From: Basidiobolus meristosporus CBS 931.73
Lineage: Eukaryota; Basidiobolomycota; Basidiobolomycetes; Basidiobolales; Basidiobolaceae
Assembly (NCBI GenBank): GCA_002104905.1
Contig: MCFE01000858.1
Span: 1-29,950 of the forward strand
Reading direction: 5' to 3'
Length of the DNA stretch: 29,950 bases
Shown: piece after piece, positions 1 to 8,418 of the stretch
How positions within the stretch are numbered: the stretch's first letter is position 1
How the letters are laid out: every line of letters starts with the position of its first letter
Position numbers and translations under genes: made by a program
Notes under the pieces: model-generated
What the model was told of the DNA's origin: nothing
Databases searched by the model: none
What the model saw: only the letters and a program-made list of their open reading frames with translations

Positions 1-152
1 CTGGTGGTTGCCGTAGGAGCTGTGCCAGGCTCGTTGGTCAGACTTTGGGGGCCTACCGGGGTAAGTGTGGCTGTCACCGAGGCAATCCCATTTTCTTGAG
101 CTGATACAGATGCGACAATGGTGGCCAGGATTAAAATGTTGAGGAGTTGCAT
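1..152 (-). CDS. N-terminal part of a secreted protein (runs off the window)
   Basis: An ATG at 152 on the minus strand opens a frame that stays open to the window edge (50 codons). The first 18 residues are a clear signal peptide, MQLLNILILATIVASVSA, with a hydrophobic core and a small-residue cleavage site (SVSA before QEN). The mature part seen is rich in Thr, Pro, Ala and Ser, as in the spacer of an extracellular or wall-bound fungal protein. A TATA-like AT stretch lies about 60-70 bp upstream (near 213-219). No domain is reached before the window ends, so the function cannot be named. The call rests on the signal peptide and the open frame. Confidence 0.65.
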   Translation of the reverse strand, partial: MQLLNILILATIVASVSAQENGIASVTATLTPVGPQSLTNEPGTAPTATT

Positions 153-599
153 TGATTTCGTGTGGATATAAAGCAGTAGTGATACCTCTCCTTGAAGGCC
201 TTAGATGGCTGCTTATAAAGCATGTTGTGGTCGGAAGTTACCAAATGGCGAATTCCTAGGGCAGGAATAATATTCCGCGTATGATGCTTAGACTCGTGAG
301 ATTCAACAGTATTTGGTACTCACGAGTAACCGGAATATTTCTTTAGTATGCATTAGGCCTCGGATATATTATTCAATTTGTAGTTGCTGGTAACTCAGCA
401 GCATCCTTGTTCTATCTATAATCTCCAAGTCACAAGAATGCTGCTAACAAAGGTCATACATGCTCTCGGGAGCTTACTGTTCTTTCAATGACATCCGATA
501 TTTCGGTTATTTTATTGATTCAAAAGAGGATGATTTATACAGGTATTCCCATACGAGAATCTCTAGTGACTCTCAACTACAGGCTCTTGTACTAGACGG
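153..599. other. Intergenic, no gene seen
   Basis: AT-rich spacer between the secreted-protein start and the first DM9 gene; no convincing frame. It holds an AATAAA polyadenylation signal on the minus strand (TTTATT at 512-517), about 83 bases after the DM9 stop codon. Confidence 0.5.
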
Positions 600-1064
600 C
601 TAGGCAAGGCAAAGCACATAGTAGATGTTTGATGACTTGGCTTTACCACCATACCCAAAGGCCATACCTTCTGCTAGGTGGGCTCCAGATTTGCCGACCT
701 GCTCACCACCCTCGTAGCGGGTCTTGGTGATGTAGAGTTCGTTCCCGTCGGCCTCCTTTCCTGCTTGCAGAGGAGTGTAGTTCTCGGCGGTGGCTGCCCC
801 GCTGCACTCGACCCAACGAAGTTGCTTGGCATCTCCGCAAAGGACATAGTAGTCATGGATAATCACCTCTTTTTTACCATAAGCAATGGAGAGGCCCTTG
901 ATATGCTCAGCAACCTTTCCGATTTGCTCACCACCCTCATAGCGTTGGCGACCAATGTACAAAGGTTGACCGTCGGCTTCAACTCCTCCCTGGACCGCAT
1001 TAGGCGGGATCTGGCCATCTTTGGCATAGACCCATTGAACAGCTTGTGATTGTGCAGATGGCAT
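600..1064 (-). CDS. DM9-repeat (DUF3421) protein, copy 1
   Basis: 154 residues, single exon, start ATG at 1064 (same MPSAQSQ start as the paralogue at 2454-2918; no other ATG lies in frame upstream). It consists of two DM9 repeats, about residues 15-78 and 85-154. Each has the core G-x-E-A-D-G, then LYI, then the RYEGGEQ-GK block, and each ends in YYVLC. DM9 proteins are known as small soluble beta-structured proteins in animals and some fungi; an oyster member binds mannose, so a lectin-like role is possible here but is inferred. There is no signal peptide or membrane segment. It differs from copy 2 at 7 of 154 residues. Identical DNA blocks between the copies suggest gene conversion. Confidence 0.93.
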   Translation of the reverse strand: MPSAQSQAVQWVYAKDGQIPPNAVQGGVEADGQPLYIGRQRYEGGEQIGKVAEHIKGLSIAYGKKEVIIHDYYVLCGDAKQLRWVECSGAATAENYTPLQAGKEADGNELYITKTRYEGGEQVGKSGAHLAEGMAFGYGGKAKSSNIYYVLCLA

Positions 1065-1076
1065 GATTATTGACAA

Positions 1077-1463
1077 TTGTCGATGTAATTTGATACTTCA
1101 ATCTGCAGGTAAAGTCCCAGTTTTATACTGCTCTAGTTGATGTCGTCATCATGAGATTATCGAATACGTCAACCACCTTCCCACATCATGATGAAGGCGT
1201 TTGTTCTATGAATAAGCTTTATTTGGAAGGCTGCTATTGTATGTCAGCATGAACGTATCACAACTCTATTTGTTTGCTGCTTGGAAAATTATCTCACACT
1301 AAGGCTACTTGTCGCTATTTAATTTACCTTGGCCTTCCTTACATAGCAATAAAGGTATGGGTATTGCATTTTATATAGTTCCACATCCGTACAGCCAGTA
1401 CGTAGGTAGGCCACTCCGGAAGGCTACTGTTACTGGAGGGGAGGATGCACTGTCTTCGAAATT
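1077..1463. other. Intergenic, promoter side of DM9 copy 1
   Basis: No supported gene. AT-rich; holds the TATA box of the DM9 gene and otherwise nothing recognisable. Confidence 0.4.
1121..1127 (-). promoter_or_regulatory. TATA box of DM9 copy 1
   Basis: Minus-strand TATAAAA, about 57 bp upstream of the ATG. The promoter sequence is unrelated to that of copy 2, although the coding regions are almost identical. Confidence 0.5.
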
Positions 1464-1680
1464 CAACTATTCCCGCCATCTGAAGGTATAGTTCGAGAAC
1501 TGCATTTTTGCTTGGTTTTAGTCACAGTATGGAGATATCCGTAGATTCTGGTTAGTGTGATGCATGGTTTTGCATTGCATTCACCGTCTTCAATCTCTTT
1601 TCCCGCTAACGCTCACCTCCGTATCCGCATTCACCTCTACATCACCTGTAAACTATGCACCACCACATGTGCTTCCAATA
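1464..1680. repeat. Duplicated block, copy 1 (partner 3652-3860)
   Basis: About 200 bp that align almost without gaps to 3652-3860 at roughly 80-85% identity. Shared landmarks are CGCCATCTG, TTTTAGTC, GAGATATC, ATTCTGGTTAGTG, CACCGTCTTCA and TCTACATCACC. It lies between a DM9 gene and a member of the small gene family in both places, marking a tandem-duplicated unit. Noncoding as far as I can see. Confidence 0.75.
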
Positions 1681-2169
1681 AATCTGAGCATACCGCCATG
1701 CGGAAAGAATTATCATCCCCAAAAGGCCCAATGTAACCTAAAGCCGCCACATTATATTGACAAAACTTATTTCGGCCATTAGAACATTCCCAATTACTCT
1801 TCACGGCACAGTGCACCCACAGGGTACATATACGTTGGATTATTTTCATGACATGTGAGATATACTCCAATTCCGTAGTGGTGGCGATCAGCGCATAACA
1901 CTTCATCACCAGATGAACAGAACTGGATGGCCCAAGTTGGGATTCTCTCGACAACGGGAACGCGGAGTCAGAAACGGGATTTTCTAAAGCCGAACTTAAT
2001 GTTGTCTTGGATTTTAGTTCACGAAGAACCACCCTTCGATGGACCATCGCATTTATAGGAAATTTCATCGACGGGAATAATCATGGGATTTAGCAAATCA
2101 CACAATTCCTTGGATCGACGAGATAATTTGCTCGGTCAGATTCACTACAGCTACAAAGAGTACCTTACC
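1637..2169 (-). CDS. Small cysteine-containing protein family, copy A (spliced model, unrecognised)
   Basis: I do not recognise this gene. A spliced minus-strand model fits well: an exon ending at 2169, then 2023-2108, 1866-1944 and 1637-1798. The introns are 60, 78 and 67 bp, all GT-AG, with phases that match and a CTGAC branch site in two. The product carries spaced cysteines (ELCD, YKCDG, FCSS, VLCAD, ECSNG, KFC, AVCSD) and would suit a disulfide-bonded secreted protein, but no signal peptide exon was found upstream. An alternative is one unspliced frame from ATG 2068 (143 codons). In that frame, changes against copy B fall mostly at third codon positions. The two models use different frames in the middle exon, so the product is uncertain. 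Confidence 0.4.
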
Positions 2170-2453
2170 TGGGCTTGAGATGTGAAAATCAACATAGCTA
2201 GAGAATCCAAGCAGTACTGAAACCTCAGTTATCCCTTGTATCTCTGTTTACACAGATACAGAGCTAAGAGTATCCAATACGGAAGACTTAAAATCAGATG
2301 GATAATAGAAAACAATCGTGATATTTGGGTTTAAGTGTGTTTAATTACATTACAACAGTGAATGCTTGAGCTAATCCGTATTACAGCTTTCAATTCAAGG
2401 ATTGCAAGCATCATTGGCAAATTTAACACTCTTGTGACTGTTTGTCATTGAGC
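2170..2453. other. Spacer between family copy A and DM9 copy 2
   Basis: Under 300 bp. A possible upstream exon border (TTTCAG before TACTGC, near 2216) may belong to copy A. Nothing else supported. Confidence 0.3.
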
Positions 2454-2918
2454 TTAAGCAACGCAAAGTACATAGTAGATGTTTGATGACTTGGCTTTAC
2501 CACCATACCCAAAGGCCATACCTTCTGCTAGGTGGGCTCCAGATTTGCCGACCTGCTCACCACCCTCGTAGCGGGTCTTGGTGATGTAGAGTTCGTTCCC
2601 GTCGGCCTCCTTTCCTGCTTGCAGAGGAGTGTAGTTCTCGGCGGTGGCTGCCCCGCTGCACTCGACCCAACGAAGTTGCTTGGCATCTCCGCAAAGGACA
2701 TAGTAGTCAGGAATAACTACCTCCTTGTTGCCGTAAGCAATGGAGAGGCCCTTGATATGCTCAGCAACCTTTCCGATTTGCTCACCACCCTCATAGCGTT
2801 GGCGACCAATGTACAAAGGTTGACCGTCGGCTTCAACTCCTCCCTGGACAGCATTAGGAGGGATTTCACCATTCTTGGCATAGACCCATTGAACAGACTG
2901 AGATTGAGCAGAGGGCAT
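2454..2918 (-). CDS. DM9-repeat (DUF3421) protein, copy 2
   Basis: 154 residues, single exon, ATG at 2918. It has the same two-repeat architecture as the copy at 600-1064: two YEGGEQ-GK blocks and two YYVLC ends. It differs at 7 residues (positions 8, 16, 18, 64, 68, 70 and 153). The DNA is identical over 240 bp (2470-2709) and 116 bp (2734-2849), with a diverged 24-bp island between and a diverged 5' end. Both copies keep open frames and the same repeat residues, so both look functional. It is a probable soluble carbohydrate- or ligand-binding protein by family; the substrate is unknown. Confidence 0.93.
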   Translation of the reverse strand: MPSAQSQSVQWVYAKNGEIPPNAVQGGVEADGQPLYIGRQRYEGGEQIGKVAEHIKGLSIAYGNKEVVIPDYYVLCGDAKQLRWVECSGAATAENYTPLQAGKEADGNELYITKTRYEGGEQVGKSGAHLAEGMAFGYGGKAKSSNIYYVLCVA

Positions 2919-2983
2919 GATTGTAGACGATGTAGTTTCTAGCGGAAATCCAGTTACTTGCTAGACTCTTCGTCACGGACCGC

Positions 2984-2990
2984 CTTTATA
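2984..2990 (-). promoter_or_regulatory. TATA box of DM9 copy 2
   Basis: Minus-strand TATAAAG, about 66-72 bp upstream of ATG 2918. The surrounding promoter differs from that of copy 1. Confidence 0.45.
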
Positions 2991-3651
2991 TGAACATCTC
3001 CCTGGGATCTTCGTCATCATATGGTATTGGATGGATACGGCACTGCTAGCGGTTACGGATGTCAAATCAATTGGCTCATTAGGTTTGATAACGGTGGCTG
3101 AGCTCCCTCCCCTTAGTTTGTATTCTCAAATCCCTTATACTAAGTATACATCACGACGAGCAATGATAGGTGACGTCAACCGCCCATTAGGTCATCACTT
3201 CTAAAATGCCATCGGAATTGATTTAGGCAATCACCCATGTCTCTTCTATCCTGCAAACCACTTTAAGGAAGCATATAATTGAATGGCACCATGGGATCTG
3301 GGTTGAGGCCGCACCCATGACGAATGAGGGGGACATCTGCAATCAGATGACATGGCTGTATTTCTTACTCGGTTCACGGTTTCTTGCACGGTCGCACTAG
3401 GGTCTGACAGCCAGTTAGAATTGAAAGGCTTATGGTGTGTTGCTGTTCATACTACTTCATATTGCGTTCGTCGGACAGGTAGCTGGGATCAGGGCCCGAA
3501 TCCCAGTATATAAGGGAATTCATCGAATCAAGATACTATCGAGAATGTACGTATTCCAGCCTGGCCTCAAATGGACGACACTGTGATGTGCACCCAGATT
3601 TCGGCAACCGATGAGTAGGACGTACTGTTCTCCAAGCCCCACTGTTCCCGC
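2991..3651. other. Intergenic, no gene seen
   Basis: No frame with coding character on either strand. A plus-strand TATATAAGG at about 3507-3515 is not followed by a credible gene. Confidence 0.4.
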
Positions 3652-3860
3652 CATCTGGAGGTGTGATTCGACAGCTGCATTCTTGCTTGATTTTAGTCCC
3701 AGTACGGAGATATCTGTAATTCTGGTTAGTGCGATGCATAGTATTGCATTACATCTCACCGTCTTCAGTCTCTTTTCCCACTAATGCCCACCTCCATATC
3801 CGCATTCCCTTCTACATCACCCGCAACTCCGCCTGCTCACTACCACATGCACTTATCACT
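3652..3860. repeat. Duplicated block, copy 2 (partner 1464-1680)
   Basis: Second copy of the block described at 1464-1680. Similarity fades after ACCACATG at about 3850. Here about 800 bp of unrelated sequence separates it from the next small-family member, whereas copy 1 abuts its member. Confidence 0.75.
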
Positions 3861-4221
3861 GGGTCTCTACATCGACCTGTGCGCGTACCTCACTCCCACT
3901 ACCATCGTCGTCAGCATCATCACCGCAATAAAATAAAGAACAAGCTGCCACCGTCAATTTCTTTACATATCATCAGTAGCTATCAGACAGCGAGTTTGCT
4001 GGTTGGCTAATGAGCAACCCATACACAGCAATGTATACACCATGCTACCTCTCTGCTTCCATCGTTATTGCATCCCAAATATTCTGGATGGTCTCGGGAA
4101 TGGAGGAGGCCAATACCTCATAATTGAGCCAGTGGTTGTTCCTGGTATTCAACTGTGACCCAACCTCGACTCACCACTAGCATCCCCACTTCCCCACCTG
4201 GTCACCTCCATATCTGACAGT

Positions 4222-4344
4222 ATGGCGATGGTTGTCCTTGTTGGGATGCTAGCTCTCTCCATCATCGCCACTACACTACTCCTATTCTACCTTGCATTCT
4301 TGGGAATGTATCAGTCAGCGGGACAGTTTGGATCTGGCAAGTAG
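4222..4344 (+). CDS. Possible 40-residue single-pass membrane peptide
   Basis: ATG 4222 opens a 40-codon frame with a strongly hydrophobic stretch at residues 4-28 (VVLVGMLALSIIATTLLLFY and on), followed by a short polar tail (QSAGQFGSGK) and TAG. The frame is unlikely to be so hydrophobic by chance, but the region is otherwise noncoding. A GTAGGA just at the stop codon could be a splice donor into downstream sequence, so this may be the first exon of something longer. There is no homology that I recognise. Low confidence. Confidence 0.25.
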   Translation: MAMVVLVGMLALSIIATTLLLFYLAFLGMYQSAGQFGSGK

Positions 4345-4655
4345 GACGAATATGTATTCATTGAAAGGGGTAGAGTGCAAGAACGAGCTGGATATAGGAG
4401 AGACAACGATGGACATGGTTGTGATAATGATTGAAGATGGGTTTGAAGAAGTCCAGGAGTATGGCTTCGAAACAGACTTACCACAAGCATATGATCAGCT
4501 ATATCTCATGGTCAAACAGTACAAAACCTAATCCTAAATATTCTCCATGCCACCACATTGGTCGAGCCATCAACTAGAGCACCACCTTCCCAATCGGGAA
4601 TTAGTCAATTTGTCCAGAAAATCATCGAATCTTAAATGTCGGACAATAATCATAA
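4345..4655. other. Intergenic, no supported gene
   Basis: A plus-strand frame of 79 codons at 4292-4531 is acidic but has no recognisable domain and overlaps the membrane-peptide frame; I do not call it. Confidence 0.3.
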
Positions 4656-4673
4656 TTAAATTTTAGTAATAGG

Positions 4674-4838
4674 AATATACTCCAGTTCCGTAGTAGTAAG
4701 GATAAGCGCATAACACTTCATTACCAGATGAACAGAACTGGATGGCCCAAGTTGGGATTCTCTCGACAACGGGAACGCGGAATCAGAAACGGGATTTTCT
4801 AAAGCCGAACTTAATGTTGTCTTGGATTTTAGTTCACA
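4674..4838 (-). pseudogene. Small gene family, copy B (partial)
   Basis: About 165 bp match copies A (1637-2169) and C (5099-5482), then both flanks diverge. The matching frame (ELKSKTT to TTTELEYI) stays open but has no in-frame ATG at its upstream end. Relative to A, five or six of about nine base changes fall at third positions of that frame. In the alternative frame, the exon runs through the place where A has a splice donor and ends in a Tyr-rich tail. The last exon with the ECSNG and KFC cysteines is missing. Probably a truncated copy; it could be a divergent working gene. Confidence 0.35.
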
Positions 4839-5098
4839 AAGTACTCCACCGACGGGAACGAACTGTTTAACCACATCCACCGAGGGAGTTAACTTATGGG
4901 ATTCGTATTAACAACCCGATTGAAATCGAATTCTATTTTGACTTGATACCTCATCTCTCGATTCAGCCACTTTTGTTTGGTCAGCAATTTCAAAAAACCT
5001 CGGAATATCAGCGATATCAAACTTTGAAACCCAATCAACATGACAAATTCAGATCTTTGTTCATTTTCAATGTTTATGGGTCATACTTGCTGATATTT

Positions 5099-5482
5099 TC
5101 ATAATCGTACCACCACATAAAGCGAATTATCGCCCGAATCGCTTAAACAACCTAAAGCCGCCACGTTATATGGACAAAACTTATTTCGGCCATTAGAACA
5201 TTCCCAATTACTCTTCACGGCACAGTGCACCCACAGGGTACATATACGTTGGATTATTTTCATGACATGTGAGATATACTCCAATTCCGTAGTGGTGACG
5301 ATCAGCGCATAACACTTCATCACCAGATGAACAGAACTGGATGGCCCAAGTTGGGATTCTCTCGACAACGGGAACGCGGAGTCAGAAACGGGATTTTCTA
5401 AAGCCGAACTTAATGTTGTCTTGGATTTTAGTTCACGAAGAACCACCCTTCGATGGACCATCGCATTTATAGAAAATTTCAT
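5099..5482 (-). pseudogene. Small gene family, copy C (5' end missing)
   Basis: 334 bp (5149-5482) match copy A at 1735-2068 without gaps and with only about four base differences, so this is a recent duplicate. The same exon borders are kept (5280-5358 and 5099-5212 in the spliced model). The last exon diverges after AALG and ends early at 5099, with one 3-bp gap relative to A. The upstream exon of A is not found here, so it is probably a 5'-truncated copy, although a 127-codon unspliced frame from ATG 5482 remains open. Function unknown. Confidence 0.35.
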
Positions 5483-5791
5483 GGCCAGGAGTATTCATGG
5501 GATTGCGTTGGAGGCGAAATTGGGAATTTACACGATGTTAAGTAGCCGCACTTCCCATGCGGCACTGGAAATCCCATAGACTCGTAACCTCCCAACCCTC
5601 AGCATTTGCGCTCACCACTCGCCTGACTATGGATGTGCCACCCCGAGACCAACGATGGATGTTATAGACAAGTACCCATTCTTTATTGAAAACAATTAGG
5701 GATTATTTGTACATAAAATCAGGGTCTAAATTAGATCATTGAATAAAGGTTACAGTTCATCAGTGATGAATGAATGGGTTGGGCAGGGAGT
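5483..5791. other. Spacer; 3' region of prolyl-tRNA synthetase
   Basis: No gene seen. It contains a minus-strand AATAAA (TTTATT at 5682-5687) about 105 bases past the synthetase stop codon. Confidence 0.5.
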
Positions 5792-7981
5792 CTAGTAACT
5801 TCTGCCGAACAAGGTCCAGCGCTTAGCGTCAGCACCACAGGCGGCGCACTTGGTGACTCCGGGGACGATGGGCTTGTCTTGAGGTTGCTCCAAGGGGATG
5901 CAGAGGGATTTGGCTCCCATGGATGGGGCTCTCTCATCCTCAGCCTCATCCTCTTGCTCCTCGTTACGGGAGCTCTTCTCCTTAATGTCATCCTCACATT
6001 GGACCTCCTCGCACCAGGGGATCATTACGGAGCAGCGGGAGTTCAAGGCAGGAACGAAGTCCTTCCACTCAGTGACGTACTTAACGTGTGCGTCACGAAC
6101 AGCCTTAGCATTCGCGAACATGTCCTTTTGAATGGTTTGCAAAAGAGCAGGAACGTCGGTAGCAAGAGAAGCCATAGGGATGGGTGCCTTCTTACCGTTG
6201 TCACGACGGACTGAGAGAGTGGACTTCTTGGCAAGGTCCATGGGGCCGATTTCAAGGCGAAGTGGAGTACCACGGAGCTCCCAGTGGTTGAACTTGTATC
6301 CAGGAGTGTAGTTCTCTCTCAAATCAGCCTTGGCTCTAACACCGACGGACTTGAGGATCTTCACAACCTCCTTGACACCCTCCTCAACGTTGCGTCGGTC
6401 TTCGTCGGTACTCTTGACGGTAAGACCGCAAGGGACGACGATGACTTGGGTGGAAGCCACTCTAGGTGGGATGATCAAACCCTTGTCGTCACCGTGGACC
6501 ATCACCATGACACCAATGGTACGGGTGGTGATGCCCCAGGAGTTCTGCCAGACGAACAACTTCTTGGCTTCGGCGTCGTCACCGGCATTGGCAGGGGCAT
6601 TGGGGTCTTCAACGGTGATGTTGAACATCTTGGCGAAGTTTTGTCCCAAGCAATGACTGGTGGCACCCTGAATACCACGTCCGGTGGTGGGGATGAAACC
6701 TTCGACGGTGGTGGTGTAGAGGCCACCGGCGAACTTCTCCTTCTCAGATTTGATACCCTTGATGACAGGAACGGCCAAAAGGTCCTCGTATACTTGGCGA
6801 TAGAGGTCCAAGATTTGGAAGACTTCCTCGCTAGCAAGTTCCTTGGTCAGATGGGCGGTGTGGCCCTCCTGCCAAAGGAACTCTCTAGTACGAAGGAAAG
6901 GTTGAGGGTGCTTGAACTCCCAACGAACAACATTGCACCATTGGTTAATCTTGAGAGGAAGGTCACGATGGCTGCGAATCCACTTGGCAAAGTAAGGGTA
7001 CATGACGGTCTCGGAGGTTGGACGGATGGCGATGGGTTCCTCTAAATCGGAGGAACCAGCCTTGGTGACCCAAGCGACCTCTGGAGCGAATCCTTCAACG
7101 TGATCCTTCTCCTTCTCAAGAACCTTTGATGAGACAAACATAGGGAAGTAGGTGTTCTCGACACCTAGCTCTTGGATCTCGGCGTCGAAGAAATCGGTGA
7201 TGTATTTCCAGATGTTGTAGGCCAAGGGTCTGATGATGTAGCAACCACTGACGTCGTAGTACTCGAGCATTTCACTCTTGGTGACCACCTGCTGGTACCA
7301 CTTGGGGAAATCGACCTCCTTTCTGTACTCGATGCCAATCTTGACGCTGTCTTCCTCTGGCTTAGGCTTTTGGGCCTTGGCAGCGGCCTTGGGTGCCTTA
7401 GGTTGCTGGGGCTTGGCGGCAGGGGCTTCGGCAGCCAAAGCCTTGAAGTCGACTTCGGTATACTTGGCGGAGGAGCTCTCGAGGTACTTCCTGATTTCCT
7501 CGAGAGTAAGGAAAGAGGTCTTTTCGGAGGCAGATGGATGGAACCCGATGAGAGTTCCCTCGGCAACAGTGAAAAGGGCAGCATCGACGATGAGATGAAC
7601 GTTGCTGATGTTCTCGGCCGAGACGTTGTCAAGGGCGAAGGGAGATGTGGCCTCCTTGGTAACACCAAAGAAGCTGCTCAACAAATCCTCGTTGGCGAAA
7701 CGAAGATCCTTCAAACTGAGTTTTTTCCCCAAGGCGGACATGTTGGTCTCGGTAGCTTCCAAGGCAACAACCATCACAGGGGTCACTGGAGCAGTCTTGG
7801 CGGTCTTGGGCTTGAGAACCAAGGTTTTGGTCAAGACATAAGAGCTAGGAAGGGATGCTTGATCGCATTGACCTAAAGCCTCGCTCCATTCAGCATTGTT
7901 CTTGACAGGTGCGTGGTCCACAACCTTGGGAGAAATGCTAAGTGAAGTGAAACGGTCAACAACTGATTGAAAAGTAGCCAT
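5792..7981 (-). CDS. Cytosolic prolyl-tRNA synthetase
   Basis: 729 residues in one uninterrupted exon, ATG 7981. It charges tRNA-Pro with proline in the cytosol. Residues about 1-180 form the YbaK/ProX-like N-terminal domain seen in fungal enzymes, followed by an Ala/Lys/Pro-rich linker. The class II core follows, with motif 2 ([12 protein letters not shown], then [16 protein letters not shown]) and motif 3 ([17 protein letters not shown]). The anticodon-binding domain starts near [12 protein letters not shown]. The C-terminal zinc-type domain has paired cysteines (PWCEEVQC, and CAACGAD close to the end). The protein ends in FGRSY, the C-terminal Tyr typical of eukaryotic/archaeal-type enzymes. 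It is the only long intronless gene among intron-rich neighbours. Confidence 0.97.
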   Translation of the reverse strand: MATFQSVVDRFTSLSISPKVVDHAPVKNNAEWSEALGQCDQASLPSSYVLTKTLVLKPKTAKTAPVTPVMVVALEATETNMSALGKKLSLKDLRFANEDLLSSFFGVTKEATSPFALDNVSAENISNVHLIVDAALFTVAEGTLIGFHPSASEKTSFLTLEEIRKYLESSSAKYTEVDFKALAAEAPAAKPQQPKAPKAAAKAQKPKPEEDSVKIGIEYRKEVDFPKWYQQVVTKSEMLEYYDVSGCYIIRPLAYNIWKYITDFFDAEIQELGVENTYFPMFVSSKVLEKEKDHVEGFAPEVAWVTKAGSSDLEEPIAIRPTSETVMYPYFAKWIRSHRDLPLKINQWCNVVRWEFKHPQPFLRTREFLWQEGHTAHLTKELASEEVFQILDLYRQVYEDLLAVPVIKGIKSEKEKFAGGLYTTTVEGFIPTTGRGIQGATSHCLGQNFAKMFNITVEDPNAPANAGDDAEAKKLFVWQNSWGITTRTIGVMVMVHGDDKGLIIPPRVASTQVIVVPCGLTVKSTDEDRRNVEEGVKEVVKILKSVGVRAKADLRENYTPGYKFNHWELRGTPLRLEIGPMDLAKKSTLSVRRDNGKKAPIPMASLATDVPALLQTIQKDMFANAKAVRDAHVKYVTEWKDFVPALNSRCSVMIPWCEEVQCEDDIKEKSSRNEEQEDEAEDERAPSMGAKSLCIPLEQPQDKPIVPGVTKCAACGADAKRWTLFGRSY

Positions 7982-8418
7982 GGAGGAAGAAACTGGTTGT
8001 TTCGAAGGAAAGTTTATTTCAGTTCCAAGCGTTCACCAAAGACACTACCTTCTCTTGAATCAATCCCAAGAGAAAAAAAACCAATTAGAGGGCGCATGCC
8101 CGGAGTAAGCATTTTTTTCAACCAGTAACTGGCCAGTTGGCTAGGTGGGAAATTTGGGTTTCTTTGGCAAATCGGACATGGCTTGTGATTTTATTGATTA
8201 ACTGAGCAGCTAGCCAAATTAGAATTTCGGTTGATTATCCTGATCGGTGGTGGCTTGTTGCATACGTGAACTCTAATATATCAATTTACATGGTACAAGG
8301 AAATACAATGGGAAGAATAAAAACAATAGAAATTGAACACAAAGCCGAGACTTAACTTAAATACATCAAACACTGCTTAAAACTTTACATAGCATGAAGC
8401 CTATTCGCTGGATTCCAA
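7982..8418. other. Promoter of prolyl-tRNA synthetase and 3' flank of next gene
   Basis: No gene seen. A pyrimidine-rich minus-strand leader precedes the synthetase ATG. No clear TATA box. Confidence 0.4.

Noticed and set aside
678-1049. Plus-strand frame opposite DM9 copy 1, repeated opposite copy 2
   Set aside because: Its conservation follows automatically from the near identity of the two DM9 genes.
3520-3759. Minus-strand frame of 79 codons near the second duplicated block
   Set aside because: The corresponding region of the first block does not keep the frame, so it is probably noncoding.
6284-7045. 253-codon plus-strand frame inside prolyl-tRNA synthetase
   Set aside because: Antisense shadow of the catalytic core; no independent signal.
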